Positions 6,000-12,775 of a stretch of DNA of 12,775 nucleotides are shown here, one piece after another. The position numbers were made by a program, and so were the translations under genes. The number at the start of each line of letters is the position of its first letter. Position 1 is the stretch's first letter. The stretch spans positions 1 through 12,775 of the forward strand of contig CAZTHL010000099.1 in the NCBI GenBank assembly GCA_964613585.1. Reading direction: 5' to 3'. The DNA is from CAZTHL01 sp964613585 (GTDB lineage: Bacteria; Pseudomonadota; Alphaproteobacteria; DSM-16000; Inquilinaceae). The notes beneath the pieces were generated by a model that had not been told where the DNA came from, made no database searches, and saw only the letters and a program-made list of their open reading frames with translations.

Positions 6000-6782
6000 A
6001 TGACTGCCCCGACCGCTCCCGGCGCCGCCGCTCCCGGCCCGACCGCCGCGCCGATCATCGAGATGCACGGCGTCCATAAATGGTTCGGCGACTTCCACGT
6101 GCTCAAGGACATCAACCTGACCGTCGAGCGCGGCGAGAAGATCGTCATCTGCGGTCCCTCGGGCTCCGGCAAGTCGACCGTGATCCGCTGCCTGAACGCG
6201 CTTGAGGCCCATCAGAAGGGCCGCATCGTGGTGGACGGCGTGCCCCTGACCCAGGACGTCCGCACCATCGAGGCGGTGCGCCGCGAGGTCGGCATGGTGT
6301 TCCAGTCGTTCAACCTGTTCCCGCACCTGACGGTGCTCGAGAACCTCACCCTCGCGCCGGTCTGGGTGCGCCGGCGTCCGCGGGCCGAGGCCGAGGCGAC
6401 GGCGCGGCGCTATCTCGAGCGCGTGCGCATCCCCGAGCAGGCGCACAAGTATCCGGGGCAGCTGTCCGGCGGCCAGCAGCAGCGGGTGGCCATTGCCCGG
6501 GCGCTTTGCATGCGGCCGAAGATCATGCTGTTCGACGAGCCGACCTCGGCGCTCGATCCGGAGATGATCAAGGAGGTGCTGGATGTGATGACCGAGCTGG
6601 CGGAGGAGGGGATGACCATGCTCGTGGTCACCCACGAGATGGGCTTCGCCGAGCGCGTCGCCCATCGGATCATCTTCATGGACGGCGGCGAGATCGTCGA
6701 GCAGAACACGCCCGATCGCTTCTTCACCGACCCGCGCTCGGAGCGCACCCGGCTGTTCCTCAGCCAGATCCTGTCGCACTGA
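6000..6782 (+). CDS. aapP: General L-amino-acid ABC transporter ATPase (AapP)
   Basis: This is the cytoplasmic ATPase that powers AapQM. All nucleotide-binding motifs are intact in 260 residues: Walker A GPSGSGKST (52-60), Q-loop Q102 in VFQSFNLFPH, signature LSGGQQQR (155-162), Walker B IMLFDEP (175-181, E180 catalytic) and switch histidine H212 in THEMGFA. The polar amino-acid transporter (HisP/GlnQ) subtype is shown by SFNLFPHLTVLEN and by the C-terminal ERTRLFLSQIL. A 17-residue Ala/Pro-rich N-terminal tail precedes the core; it is a common variable extension, and AGGA 10 nt before ATG 6000 supports this start. It follows aapM by 12 nt and is the last transporter gene. Confidence 0.97.
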   Translation: MTAPTAPGAAAPGPTAAPIIEMHGVHKWFGDFHVLKDINLTVERGEKIVICGPSGSGKSTVIRCLNALEAHQKGRIVVDGVPLTQDVRTIEAVRREVGMVFQSFNLFPHLTVLENLTLAPVWVRRRPRAEAEATARRYLERVRIPEQAHKYPGQLSGGQQQRVAIARALCMRPKIMLFDEPTSALDPEMIKEVLDVMTELAEEGMTMLVVTHEMGFAERVAHRIIFMDGGEIVEQNTPDRFFTDPRSERTRLFLSQILSH

Positions 6783-6821
6783 CGCCGCCGCCCTGCCAAC
6801 CCGCTACCTGGCGGATCCGCC

Positions 6822-7568
6822 ATGCGCCTGCAGCTCTCCACCTGGCCCGAGGTCGAGGCCTATCTGGCCCGCTGCCGCGGCATCCTCATGCCGATCGGCT
6901 CAACCGAGCAGCACGGGCCGACCGGCGTGCTCGGGACCGACGCCATCACCGCGGAGACCATCGCCTGGGCCGCCGGCGCCGAGACCGGCGCCCTGGTCGG
7001 CCCGACCCTCGGCGTCGGCATGGCTCAGCATCACATGGCGTTCCCCGGGACGGTGACGCTGCGGCCCTCGACCCTGATCCTGGTCTTGCGCGACGTGGTG
7101 CTGTCGCTCGCCGAGCACGGCTTCGAGCGCTTCCTCTTCATCAACGGCCACGGCGGCAACGTGCCGAGCCTGGGCGCGGCGTTTTACGAGATTCACGCCG
7201 AGCAGCGACGGAGCCGCGGCGCCCAGGCCCCGGAGCTGCGCTGCCGCTCTGTCAACTGGTATGAAGGCACCGACACCCGGAAGCTGACGGTCGAGCTGTA
7301 CGGCAGCCGTGACGGCAGCCACGCCACGGCGAGCGAGATCGCGGTCACGCAGCACGTCCACCGAGAGGCGATCAAGCAAGCGCCGCTCGAGCCGAGGCAG
7401 GCGCCACAGGCCCGGTTTCACGACCACCGCGACTTCCGCCGGCGCCATCCGGACGGGCGCATGGGCTCCGACCCGTCGCTGGCCCGGCCGGAGCACGGCG
7501 CCCGGCTGGTCGAGGCGGCGGCGCGCGACGTGGCCCGGGTCTGGCACGCCTTCCTGGAGGAGGACTGA
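6822..7568 (+). CDS. Creatininase-family amidohydrolase
   Basis: The 248-residue protein is a member of the creatininase / creatinine amidohydrolase superfamily of metal-dependent cyclic-amide hydrolases, presumably cytoplasmic since no signal peptide is seen. Metal-site motifs are intact: GSTEQHGP (26-33, E29 and H31), D40 in GTDAI, NGHGGN (108-113, H110) and E172 in the ASEIAVTQ segment. The family contains creatininase, riboflavin-pathway formamide hydrolases and mycofactocin MftE, so the substrate is not predictable; creatinine itself should not be assumed. It starts 39 nt after aapP on the same strand, so it is probably the fifth gene of the operon and may act on an imported amino-acid-like amide. 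The ribosome site (GGCGGA) is weak. The C-terminal 50 residues are rich in His and Arg. Confidence 0.88.
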   Translation: MRLQLSTWPEVEAYLARCRGILMPIGSTEQHGPTGVLGTDAITAETIAWAAGAETGALVGPTLGVGMAQHHMAFPGTVTLRPSTLILVLRDVVLSLAEHGFERFLFINGHGGNVPSLGAAFYEIHAEQRRSRGAQAPELRCRSVNWYEGTDTRKLTVELYGSRDGSHATASEIAVTQHVHREAIKQAPLEPRQAPQARFHDHRDFRRRHPDGRMGSDPSLARPEHGARLVEAAARDVARVWHAFLEED

Positions 7569-7569
7569 T

Positions 7570-7607
7570 CCCGGCGAGCCGATGGCCGCGGCCATGGGCT
7601 CGCCGGG
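7570..7607. terminator. Large hairpin closing the aap unit (bidirectional)
   Basis: CCCGGCGAGCC (7570-7580) pairs exactly with GGCTCGCCGGG (7597-7607). The intervening DNA is itself a perfect 14-bp palindrome, ATGGCCGCGGCCAT (7582-7595). Together they form one long stem interrupted by a single mismatch. It begins 2 nt after the creatininase stop and lies between convergent genes, as expected for a shared terminator. There is no T-tract on either side, so efficiency or Rho-independence is uncertain. Confidence 0.6.
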
Positions 7608-7648
7608 CCGGCCCCGGGGGCGCGCCCGCCAATCCTCGCCGGCACGAT

Positions 7649-7668
7649 GCCGGCCGGCACCGGCCGGC
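7649..7668. repeat. CCGGCCGG-rich inverted repeat
   Basis: GCCGGCCGG (7649-7657) and CCGGCCGGC (7660-7668) are exact complements separated by CA; steric limits reduce the usable stem to about 8 bp. It sits 46 nt past the chemoreceptor stop (minus-strand sense) and could act as that gene's own terminator, though no T-tract follows. Confidence 0.4.
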
Positions 7669-7714
7669 TATCTGCCCGCCATCGGGCCCGGCAGACCGCT
7701 GTCGCAGCGGCGGG

Positions 7715-9721
7715 TCAGCTCGTCCGCACCTTCTCGAGGAAGTCGTCGATCAGGCCGGCGAGCTCCCGCGAGCTGGCGGAGAGCTCGTCGCTCGAGCGAC
7801 GGACATCACCGGCCGCCTGACCGGCGCGGTCGGCCGCGGTGCGCACGCTGCCGATCGTCTCGGCGACCTCTTGCGTGCCGCCGGCGGCTTCCTGCACGTT
7901 GCGGCTGATCTCCTTGGTCGCGGCATCCTGCTGCTCGACCGCCGAGGCGATGCCGGAAGCGATCTCGTTGAGACGGTTGATCACCTCGGCGATCGACTTC
8001 ATGGCGCTCACCGCATGGCCGGTCGAGGTCTGCATCTCGCGGATCTGGTCGGCGATGTCCTCGGTGGCCTTGCTGGTCTGATTGGCGAGCGACTTGACCT
8101 CGGAGGCGACCACGGCGAAGCCCTTGCCGGCATCGCCCGCCCGCGCCGCCTCGATGGTGGCGTTCAGCGCCAGCAGGTTGGTCTGACCGGCAATGGCGTT
8201 GATCAGCTTCAGCACCTCCTCGATCTTGCCGGCCGAGACCGACAGCGAGTGCACCGCGTGGTCGCTTTCCTCGGCTCGGGTCACGGCTTCCCGCGCCACG
8301 CTGGTCGACTCCGTGACCTGGCGGGCGATCTCCTGGATCGACTTGGCGAGCTGCTCCGCGGCGGCGGCAACGGTTTGCACGTTGGCCGAGGCCGAGTCGG
8401 AGGCGCTGGCCACCGTGGCCGCCTGCTCGCTCGAGAGCTCCGCCGTCGACGACATGTCCGCGGCGGTTCGCTGCAGCCCGGCGGCGGCGGTGTCAACAAC
8501 GCCGAGCCGGCCGCGCACCTCCTCCTCGAAGCCGCCGATCAGCCCGTCGATCCGCTCGGAGCGGGCGACGCGCTCCTGCTGCTCCTGAAGCCGCTCGGCC
8601 TGCGCCCGCTCCTCGCGCTGCAGGCTTTCCTTGAACACCAGCACCGCCTTGGCCATGGCGCCGATCTCGTCGCGCCGGTCGCTGCCCGGCACGGTGACGC
8701 TTCGATCGCCCTCGGCCAGGCGGGTCATCGCGGCGGTCATCGCCGTCACCGGACGGACGATGCTGCGGGCGATGGTCATGGCGGCAGCGATCCCGAGCAC
8801 GATGGCGACAACGGCGCCCAGGGTCGTCATCAGCTGGCTGCGGGCGATGCCGGCCTCATTGGTGCCTTGCAGCGCCGTGAGGTCGTCGGCCTGCCGCGAG
8901 CGGACCTGCTGGGCGACCTGCGAGAACTCCTCGCCCAGCCGGTACACCTGCTGGGCGACGGCGGCCTTGTCATAGGTCGCCGCGGTGAAGTCGCTGAAGC
9001 TGAACAGGAACTCGCTGGCCATGGCCTGGGTGCCGGCGGCCAGCCGGGCCTGCGCGGGGTCGCGGAACTCGGTCTGCATGGCCTGGGTCCGCTCGATGAA
9101 CGCGCTCAGATCCTCGCCGGCCTGCAGGTCGAGCTCCTCGGTTGGCCTGGCCATGAACTCGGTGGTCCGGGCACGCGCCGACTGGAAGGCACCCATGGCA
9201 TGGCCGGCCAGCGCGGCGGCGCGAAAATCGCTGTCGGCGAAGGCGCCGTCGACCAGATCCGACAGGGTTCTGTCGATCTCGACGGCCTGTGGATCGAGCA
9301 CGTCGCGGCGGATCGCGGCGGCCGTCCGGTCGAGCTCGACATAGCGGTCGAACGCCCCGTCCATCTCGGCGAGCAGGGTGTCAAGCTCGCCCAGCAGCTC
9401 CTGCCGCTCGTCGTCGACGGTGATCGACCGCATGGCCCCGATGTCGCGGGCCAGCCGCTCGCGCAGCCCCTGCGCGGCCTCGACCGCGGCGGTGTCGCCG
9501 CTGCGGCGGTACTCCAGGAAATACCGCCTTAGATCGTTGACTTCGCGATCTATCGTCGAGACCAGCAGCGTGTTGTCGCCGACCTGCGCGAACTCCTTGA
9601 ACTGCTCGCCGAAGGTCCGGGCGGACAGGATCGCCACGACGGCGATCATCGCCAGCAAGGCCAGAACAACGACGAAGCCGGCGCAGACCCGGCCGCCGAC
9701 CGACAATTCCCGACTGCGCAT
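7715..9721 (-). CDS. Methyl-accepting chemotaxis protein, helical periplasmic sensor
   Basis: A full-length inner-membrane chemoreceptor of 668 residues that signals to CheA/CheW. Topology: TM1 about 12-33, a roughly 265-residue periplasmic domain (34-298), TM2 about 299-318, HAMP about 319-371, a coiled-coil linker (372-395), then the cytoplasmic signalling rod to about 660. The hairpin tip is intact, AGQTNLLALNATIEAARAGD (511-530) followed by GKGFAVVASEVKSLANQTS. The sensor looks all-helical and of a size like helical bimodular (HBM) domains; this is inference and the ligand is unknown. There is no C-terminal CheR-tethering pentapeptide (the end is FLEKVRTS). ATG 9721 has GAGG 11 nt upstream. 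It is convergent with the creatininase gene and monocistronic. Confidence 0.95.
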   Translation of the reverse strand: MRSRELSVGGRVCAGFVVVLALLAMIAVVAILSARTFGEQFKEFAQVGDNTLLVSTIDREVNDLRRYFLEYRRSGDTAAVEAAQGLRERLARDIGAMRSITVDDERQELLGELDTLLAEMDGAFDRYVELDRTAAAIRRDVLDPQAVEIDRTLSDLVDGAFADSDFRAAALAGHAMGAFQSARARTTEFMARPTEELDLQAGEDLSAFIERTQAMQTEFRDPAQARLAAGTQAMASEFLFSFSDFTAATYDKAAVAQQVYRLGEEFSQVAQQVRSRQADDLTALQGTNEAGIARSQLMTTLGAVVAIVLGIAAAMTIARSIVRPVTAMTAAMTRLAEGDRSVTVPGSDRRDEIGAMAKAVLVFKESLQREERAQAERLQEQQERVARSERIDGLIGGFEEEVRGRLGVVDTAAAGLQRTAADMSSTAELSSEQAATVASASDSASANVQTVAAAAEQLAKSIQEIARQVTESTSVAREAVTRAEESDHAVHSLSVSAGKIEEVLKLINAIAGQTNLLALNATIEAARAGDAGKGFAVVASEVKSLANQTSKATEDIADQIREMQTSTGHAVSAMKSIAEVINRLNEIASGIASAVEQQDAATKEISRNVQEAAGGTQEVAETIGSVRTAADRAGQAAGDVRRSSDELSASSRELAGLIDDFLEKVRTS

Positions 9722-9776
9722 GATTTTCTATGCCTCGCCCTTCGCGGCCCTTAAGCACAGCGACAAGCTGGCAATC

Positions 9777-9792
9777 GGAAGTTAATACTTCC
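9777..9792. promoter_or_regulatory. Perfect dyad upstream of the chemoreceptor
   Basis: GGAAGT-TAAT-ACTTCC is an exact 16-bp palindrome-like site, 56 bp upstream of the receptor ATG, in the A/T-richest part of this gap. On the minus strand a possible promoter precedes it: TTGGCA (9839-9834), 17 bp, then TAGCGA (9816-9811), with a weak -10. The dyad would then fall just downstream of the start site, where a repressor could act. No regulator can be named. Confidence 0.3.
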
Positions 9793-9898
9793 ACAAGATC
9801 CACAGTATTTTCGCTACGGCATTGGGAATGACTTGCCAAAAAGTGGTCCCGGCCGGCTCGCCCGCCCGGCCACCTCACGCAAGCTGTCGGTGGGTGGC

Positions 9899-9916
9899 GG
9901 GGCGGGGGTGGGCGGG
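9899..9916 (+). other. G-quadruplex-capable run
   Basis: GGGG-C-GGGGG-T-GGG-C-GGG gives four G-tracts of three or more with single-base loops, the most stable quadruplex pattern. It is on the plus strand, the template strand for both minus-strand neighbours, 34 nt past the sulfurtransferase stop and about 180 bp upstream of the chemoreceptor start. It could slow RNA polymerase at the end of sseA; that effect is inference. Confidence 0.5.
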
Positions 9917-9949
9917 TCGGCGATGCCACCCACGCCGGGAACGCTTGTC

Positions 9950-10924
9950 TTATGACGGTTCCGGCCCGTTCGTGGAGGAGGGGCCGACGCCGGTGAGCGA
10001 TCGTTCACCGGCGTCGGCGGTCTCGTCGCCCGGCTCGGGGACGCTCGCCCGCGGCATGCCCGGCCCGGTCTCGACAGGCAGATCGGCGCGCAGACCCCAT
10101 TCCGCCCAGGATCCGTCATAGACCGCGGTGTTCGGGTTGCCGAGGCGGAACCGGGCGAGAGCCAAAAGGCAGGCGGTGACCCCGCTGCCGCAGGTGGCCA
10201 CCACCGGCTCGTCCGGCCCGATGCCTGCCGCACCCAGCCGCTCGGCGAGAGCCTCGGGGGGCAGCAGGGTCCGGGCCTCGGGATCCAGCAGTTCGGCGAA
10301 AGGGAGGTTGAGCGAGCCCGGGATATGGCCGTCGCGCCGGCCAGGCCAGATTTCCGGAACCGCGGCCGTGAAGCGGCCATGGTCGCGGGTGTCGACGATC
10401 GTCTCCTCCCCGGTGCCGAGGAGGGCGACCATGCGGTCCACCCCGCGCAGCAGGTGCGGCCGAAAGCGCGGCGTGAAGCGAGCCGGCCATGTCCCGGTGG
10501 CCGCGCCGGTCAGCGGCCGGCCTTGATGCCGCCACAGCGGCAGGCCGCCGTCCAGGACCACGACATCGTCATGGCCGAACAGTCGGAACATCCACCAGCC
10601 GCGCGCCGCCGCCATCGTGCCGAGGGCGTCGTAGCATACCACACGATCGCGATTGCCAAGGCCGAGCTCGGCCACATGACGCGAGAAGCGGTCGGCCGAC
10701 GGCACCATGTGCGGCAGGTCCGAGCCCGGCTGCGCCAGGGCGTCTATGTCGAGAAGGACCGCGCCCGGAATGTGCTGAACGCGATGCTCGGCGGCAAGGT
10801 CCCGCTCCAGCCCGGGCATGCGGAACGCGACCTCGACCGGTCGCACACGCTCCTCGCCGAGGCGGCTTTCAAGCCAGTCCGGGGTGACCAGCGGGCTGCC
10901 GGGCGTGGCGCTCATCGACGACAA
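9950..10924 (-). CDS. sseA: 3-mercaptopyruvate / thiosulfate sulfurtransferase (tandem rhodanese)
   Basis: A two-domain rhodanese that moves sulfur from 3-mercaptopyruvate to a thiol or cyanide acceptor. The inactive N-terminal repeat covers about 10-135 (HIPGAVLLDID 51-61, VVVLDGGLPLW 121-131); the catalytic repeat covers about 160-285 (DGHIPGSLNLP 198-208). The active loop is CGSGVTAC (245-252) with persulfide cysteine C245; this form, not CRKGVTA, favours mercaptopyruvate. The fold should end near residue 286, so residues 287-324 are a low-complexity Pro/Gly/Ser-rich tail, and its DNA contains a perfect 14-bp hairpin. Start is uncertain: TTG 10924 has GGAGG at 5-nt spacing, whereas ATG 10915 lies 14 nt away. 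It follows the AlaX gene by 64 nt on the same strand, probably one operon. Confidence 0.92.
   Translation of the reverse strand: MSSMSATPGSPLVTPDWLESRLGEERVRPVEVAFRMPGLERDLAAEHRVQHIPGAVLLDIDALAQPGSDLPHMVPSADRFSRHVAELGLGNRDRVVCYDALGTMAAARGWWMFRLFGHDDVVVLDGGLPLWRHQGRPLTGAATGTWPARFTPRFRPHLLRGVDRMVALLGTGEETIVDTRDHGRFTAAVPEIWPGRRDGHIPGSLNLPFAELLDPEARTLLPPEALAERLGAAGIGPDEPVVATCGSGVTACLLALARFRLGNPNTAVYDGSWAEWGLRADLPVETGPGMPRASVPEPGDETADAGERSLTGVGPSSTNGPEPS
9983..10018. repeat. Perfect 14-bp hairpin inside the sseA 3' end
   Basis: GCCGACGCCGGTGA (9983-9996) and TCACCGGCGTCGGC (10005-10018) are exact complements around an 8-nt loop containing CGATCG. The element lies within codons for the non-conserved C-terminal tail of the sulfurtransferase, 31 bp before its stop. 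It has terminator strength without a U-tract. Confidence 0.75.
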
Positions 10925-10988
10925 TTGGGCCTCCGCTGTGGGGCAAAACGATCGGTCTCGATGATGGTCCGCGCCGTTGCGGCCGTCC

Positions 10989-11720
10989 TTAGCTCAATCG
11001 CAAGGTGATCCGGCGATTCTGCCTCCCCTTGCTTTCCATCTTGCCAACCGTCAGAACGCCGATCTCGCCGGTCCGGGCGACATGGGTGCCGCCGCAGGGC
11101 TGGAGGTCGACCGGCGTGCCGTCGGACCCGATCTGGATGAGCCGCACACGCCCGCCCTCCGTCGGCGGCTTGACCGCCAGGGTCCGCACCAGCTCCGGCC
11201 TCGCCGCCAGCTCCGCCGCGTCGATCCATCGCGCCGTCACCGGGTGGTTCGCCGCGACCAGCTCCGCCAAAGACCGTGACAGGGCGTCCCGGTCGGGAAC
11301 GGGACCCGGCAGGTTGAAGTCGAGCCGGCCTTTCTCAGCGGTGATCTGGCCGCCGGTCACGTCTCCCTCGACGAGCGAGCATAGCAGATGCAGCGCCGTG
11401 TGCATGCGCATGTGACTGTGGCGGCGTGGCCAGTCCAGTTCCGCCTCGACGACCATGCCGATGGGCGGCGGCTCTGCGCCATCCTCCAGCACATGGAGCA
11501 CCGCCTCGGCGGATGCGTCCTTCGGCGTGCCGCCCTTCACCGTGTCCACCACCGGCGCGGTGCCGCCCGACCAGCGCAGCAGGCCGGTGTCGCCGGGCTG
11601 TCCGCCGCCGGCCGCATAGAACAAGGTGCGGTCCAGCACGACGCCCTGCCGATCGACCCCGACCACGGTCGCGGTGCACGCCGCGACATAGGGGTCAGTC
11701 CGGTACAGAAGCTCGGTCAT
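10989..11720 (-). CDS. Alanyl-tRNA editing protein, AlaX type
   Basis: A free-standing homologue of the alanyl-tRNA synthetase editing domain, which deacylates mischarged Ser-tRNA(Ala) (and perhaps Gly-tRNA(Ala)) in the cytoplasm. In 243 residues it has the N-terminal glycine-rich segment YAAGGGQPGDTG (35-46) and the two zinc motifs: HTALH (107-111, HxxxH) and CGGTHVARTGEIG (209-221, CxxxH with C209 and H213). The glycine motif and the length fit the medium class, AlaX-M, rather than the shortest forms. ATG 11720 is chosen because GAGGG lies 11 nt upstream and the family N-terminus begins here; the frame's upstream extension to 11939 lacks family resemblance. It precedes sseA by 64 nt on the same strand; I recall AlaX and sulfurtransferase or cysteine synthase genes being neighbours in other alphaproteobacteria. 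Confidence 0.93.
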   Translation of the reverse strand: MTELLYRTDPYVAACTATVVGVDRQGVVLDRTLFYAAGGGQPGDTGLLRWSGGTAPVVDTVKGGTPKDASAEAVLHVLEDGAEPPPIGMVVEAELDWPRRHSHMRMHTALHLLCSLVEGDVTGGQITAEKGRLDFNLPGPVPDRDALSRSLAELVAANHPVTARWIDAAELAARPELVRTLAVKPPTEGGRVRLIQIGSDGTPVDLQPCGGTHVARTGEIGVLTVGKMESKGRQNRRITLRLS

Positions 11721-12094
11721 CCGAAATCGGCCCTCGCTCCGCCGCAACCTTATGGAGTGTTTTGCCGGCGAACGCGTCCAACGGTAACGGCTGTCGCGAG
11801 GCCTGTCGAGCGGGACCTTTCGCCTCGGGGCTTTGCCGGGCGGCAACCGGCCTCGCTCCTGGCCGGGAAGAGGGTCTGGCCCGGCAAGACGCCGTGGCCG
11901 AGCCGTCTTGTCTCGACTCCGTGACTGCCAGAACAGCACTAGCCCGGTCCAAAGAAAAGCAATTGGATAAAGTGCGCTGACAAGAAACGGCGCAATCGAG
12001 CGCTGCGCGCGACAGAATTAAGAGCTCGGTAATGCTTGCGTATTAGGGTTCGTGCCTGTTTACCGATACCGAGACCCGCCGGAGCCTGTGAAAG
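11721..12094. other. Divergent intergenic region between AlaX and the second chemoreceptor
   Basis: The 374 bp have no convincing coding frame; the small frames here lack family resemblance and conserved motifs. The left part is GC-rich and holds a 7-bp inverted repeat, CAAGACG/CGTCTTG (11885-11891, 11904-11910). The right part (about 11940-12060) is A/T-richer and carries the promoter candidates for the plus-strand receptor. The AlaX promoter should lie near 11750-11800 on the minus strand, but only weak hexamers are seen there. Confidence 0.5.
12018..12069 (+). promoter_or_regulatory. Candidate promoters for the second chemoreceptor
   Basis: Two overlapping candidates are visible. One is sigma-70-like, TTAAGA (12018-12023), 17 bp, TATTAG (12041-12046), 4/6 matches each. 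The other resembles the flagellar sigma-28 pattern: TTAGGGTT (12043-12050), 11 bp, ACCGATAC (12062-12069), with the CCGATA core intact and 5/8 and 6/8 matches overall. The latter would start about 20 nt before the ATG. Chemoreceptors are often sigma-28 dependent where that factor exists; which candidate is used, if either, is unknown. Confidence 0.3.
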
Positions 12095-12775
12095 ATGAGC
12101 CGTTTCGCCGATTGGAGCCTGCAGGCCAAGCTGGGTCTGGTGCTGGGCAGCCTGGTGGTCGTCATCGTCATGGTAGCTGGCTACTCCATCTATGCCCTGG
12201 CCAGCTACCACACGACCGTTGCCAAGATGGAGGACGCCGCCACGCGCGCCCTCTATGCCGAATCGGTCAACGGCCTGATCCTTGCCAACGTCATGGACGG
12301 CCGCGGTGCCATGGGCGCCGACAGCCAGGACAAGGCGAACGGCTATGCCGACAAGATGGAGAGCCACATCGCCGAGGTCCGGCGCCAGCTGGCCGCGTGG
12401 CAGCCGTTGGTGCGGCCGGAGGAGCAGGCTGCCTTCGCCGAGCTCGAGGCCTCGATCGAGGATTACTTTGTGCAGCGCGAGGGCTTCATCCGCGCGGCAC
12501 GGACCGATGGTGTCACGGGAGCCGTGCAGTTCACCGCGGAGAATTCCAGCCGCGCGCAGCGCCAGCGCCTCAACGCCGCGCTTGACGCCGTCAAGGTGCG
12601 CAACGACGCGCTCATCGCCCAGCTTACCGAGGAGGAGCGGCGCTCCTACAGCACCGGCCTCTGGACCTTGGTCGCGCTGTGCGTCGGCGGCTCGCTCGTC
12701 GCCCTGCTCGCCGCCTGGTTCGTGGTGTCGCGTTTCGTGACCGGCCCGTTGAGCGCCATGGCCAAGGCCATGGGC
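12095..12775 (+). CDS. Methyl-accepting chemotaxis protein, N-terminal part (cut by window end)
   Basis: An open frame from ATG 12095 runs 227 codons to the last base without a stop. It encodes TM1 (about 13-36), a roughly 150-residue all-helical periplasmic region (37-187) of four-helix-bundle size, TM2 (about 189-211) and the start of HAMP (RFVTGPLSAMAKAMG, 213-227). The stretch NGLILANVMDGRG (59-71) followed by a long amphipathic helix is typical of alphaproteobacterial chemoreceptor sensors. The signalling domain lies outside the window, so a histidine kinase or cyclase with the same front end cannot be excluded. GGAG lies 10 nt before the ATG. Its sensor is much shorter than, and not obviously similar to, that of the receptor at 7715-9721, so this is not a tandem duplicate. 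Confidence 0.82.
   Translation, partial: MSRFADWSLQAKLGLVLGSLVVVIVMVAGYSIYALASYHTTVAKMEDAATRALYAESVNGLILANVMDGRGAMGADSQDKANGYADKMESHIAEVRRQLAAWQPLVRPEEQAAFAELEASIEDYFVQREGFIRAARTDGVTGAVQFTAENSSRAQRQRLNAALDAVKVRNDALIAQLTEEERRSYSTGLWTLVALCVGGSLVALLAAWFVVSRFVTGPLSAMAKAMG

Noticed and set aside
4323..6779. 818-codon open frame on the minus strand opposite aapQ, aapM and aapP
   Set aside because: It is antisense to three clearly conserved transporter genes and has His/Arg/Gly/Gln-rich composition typical of shadow frames in GC-rich DNA; no conserved motif.
7871..9532. 553-codon plus-strand frame opposite the chemoreceptor
   Set aside because: Antisense to a full-length receptor with all domains intact; Gly/Leu/His-rich composition indicates a shadow.
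11695..11952. 85-codon minus-strand frame upstream of and overlapping the AlaX start
   Set aside because: No ribosome site, no conserved motif, and out of frame with the AlaX gene it overlaps.

Overview
The window is chromosomal DNA of very high G+C, with coding regions strongly biased to G or C at third codon positions. It looks like an alphaproteobacterium, perhaps Rhodospirillales-like. The pointers are a complete aapJQMP-type general L-amino-acid ABC transporter divergent from a cystathionine beta-lyase gene, alphaproteobacterial-style chemoreceptors, and a typical FNR/FixK box. I cannot name a genus.

Layout, left to right. Positions 1-198 hold the start of an unrecognised minus-strand reading frame that leaves the window. 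Positions 199-676 are non-coding and rich in small elements: a dyad plus a 20-bp tandem repeat, a strong intrinsic terminator pointing left, an FNR/FixK-type box, and a 16-bp tandem repeat. Next on the minus strand is a two-gene operon, metC-like then hisI, joined by an ATGA stop/start overlap. Divergent from it on the plus strand is aapJ-aapQ-aapM-aapP (periplasmic binding protein, two permeases, ATPase), followed closely by a creatininase-family amidohydrolase. A stable hairpin separates aapJ from aapQ, and a large hairpin group closes the unit at 7570-7668.

Convergent to this, on the minus strand, is a full-length methyl-accepting chemotaxis protein. Beyond a 228-bp gap containing a dyad and a G-quadruplex-like run is another minus-strand pair, an AlaX-type alanyl-tRNA editing protein followed by a 3-mercaptopyruvate sulfurtransferase. 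After a 374-bp divergent intergenic region, a second chemoreceptor begins on the plus strand and is cut by the window end just inside HAMP.

The genes form a housekeeping and nutrient-sensing block: amino-acid uptake, sulfur amino-acid metabolism (metC, sseA), one histidine-biosynthesis step, tRNA quality control and chemotaxis. I see no transposase, integrase, phage gene, CRISPR array, tRNA or rRNA. No clearly new multi-gene system is visible. The most interesting item is the non-coding 400-620 region, where an FNR/FixK-type box sits upstream of a short stretch ending in a well-formed terminator, a layout that could encode a small oxygen-responsive RNA.
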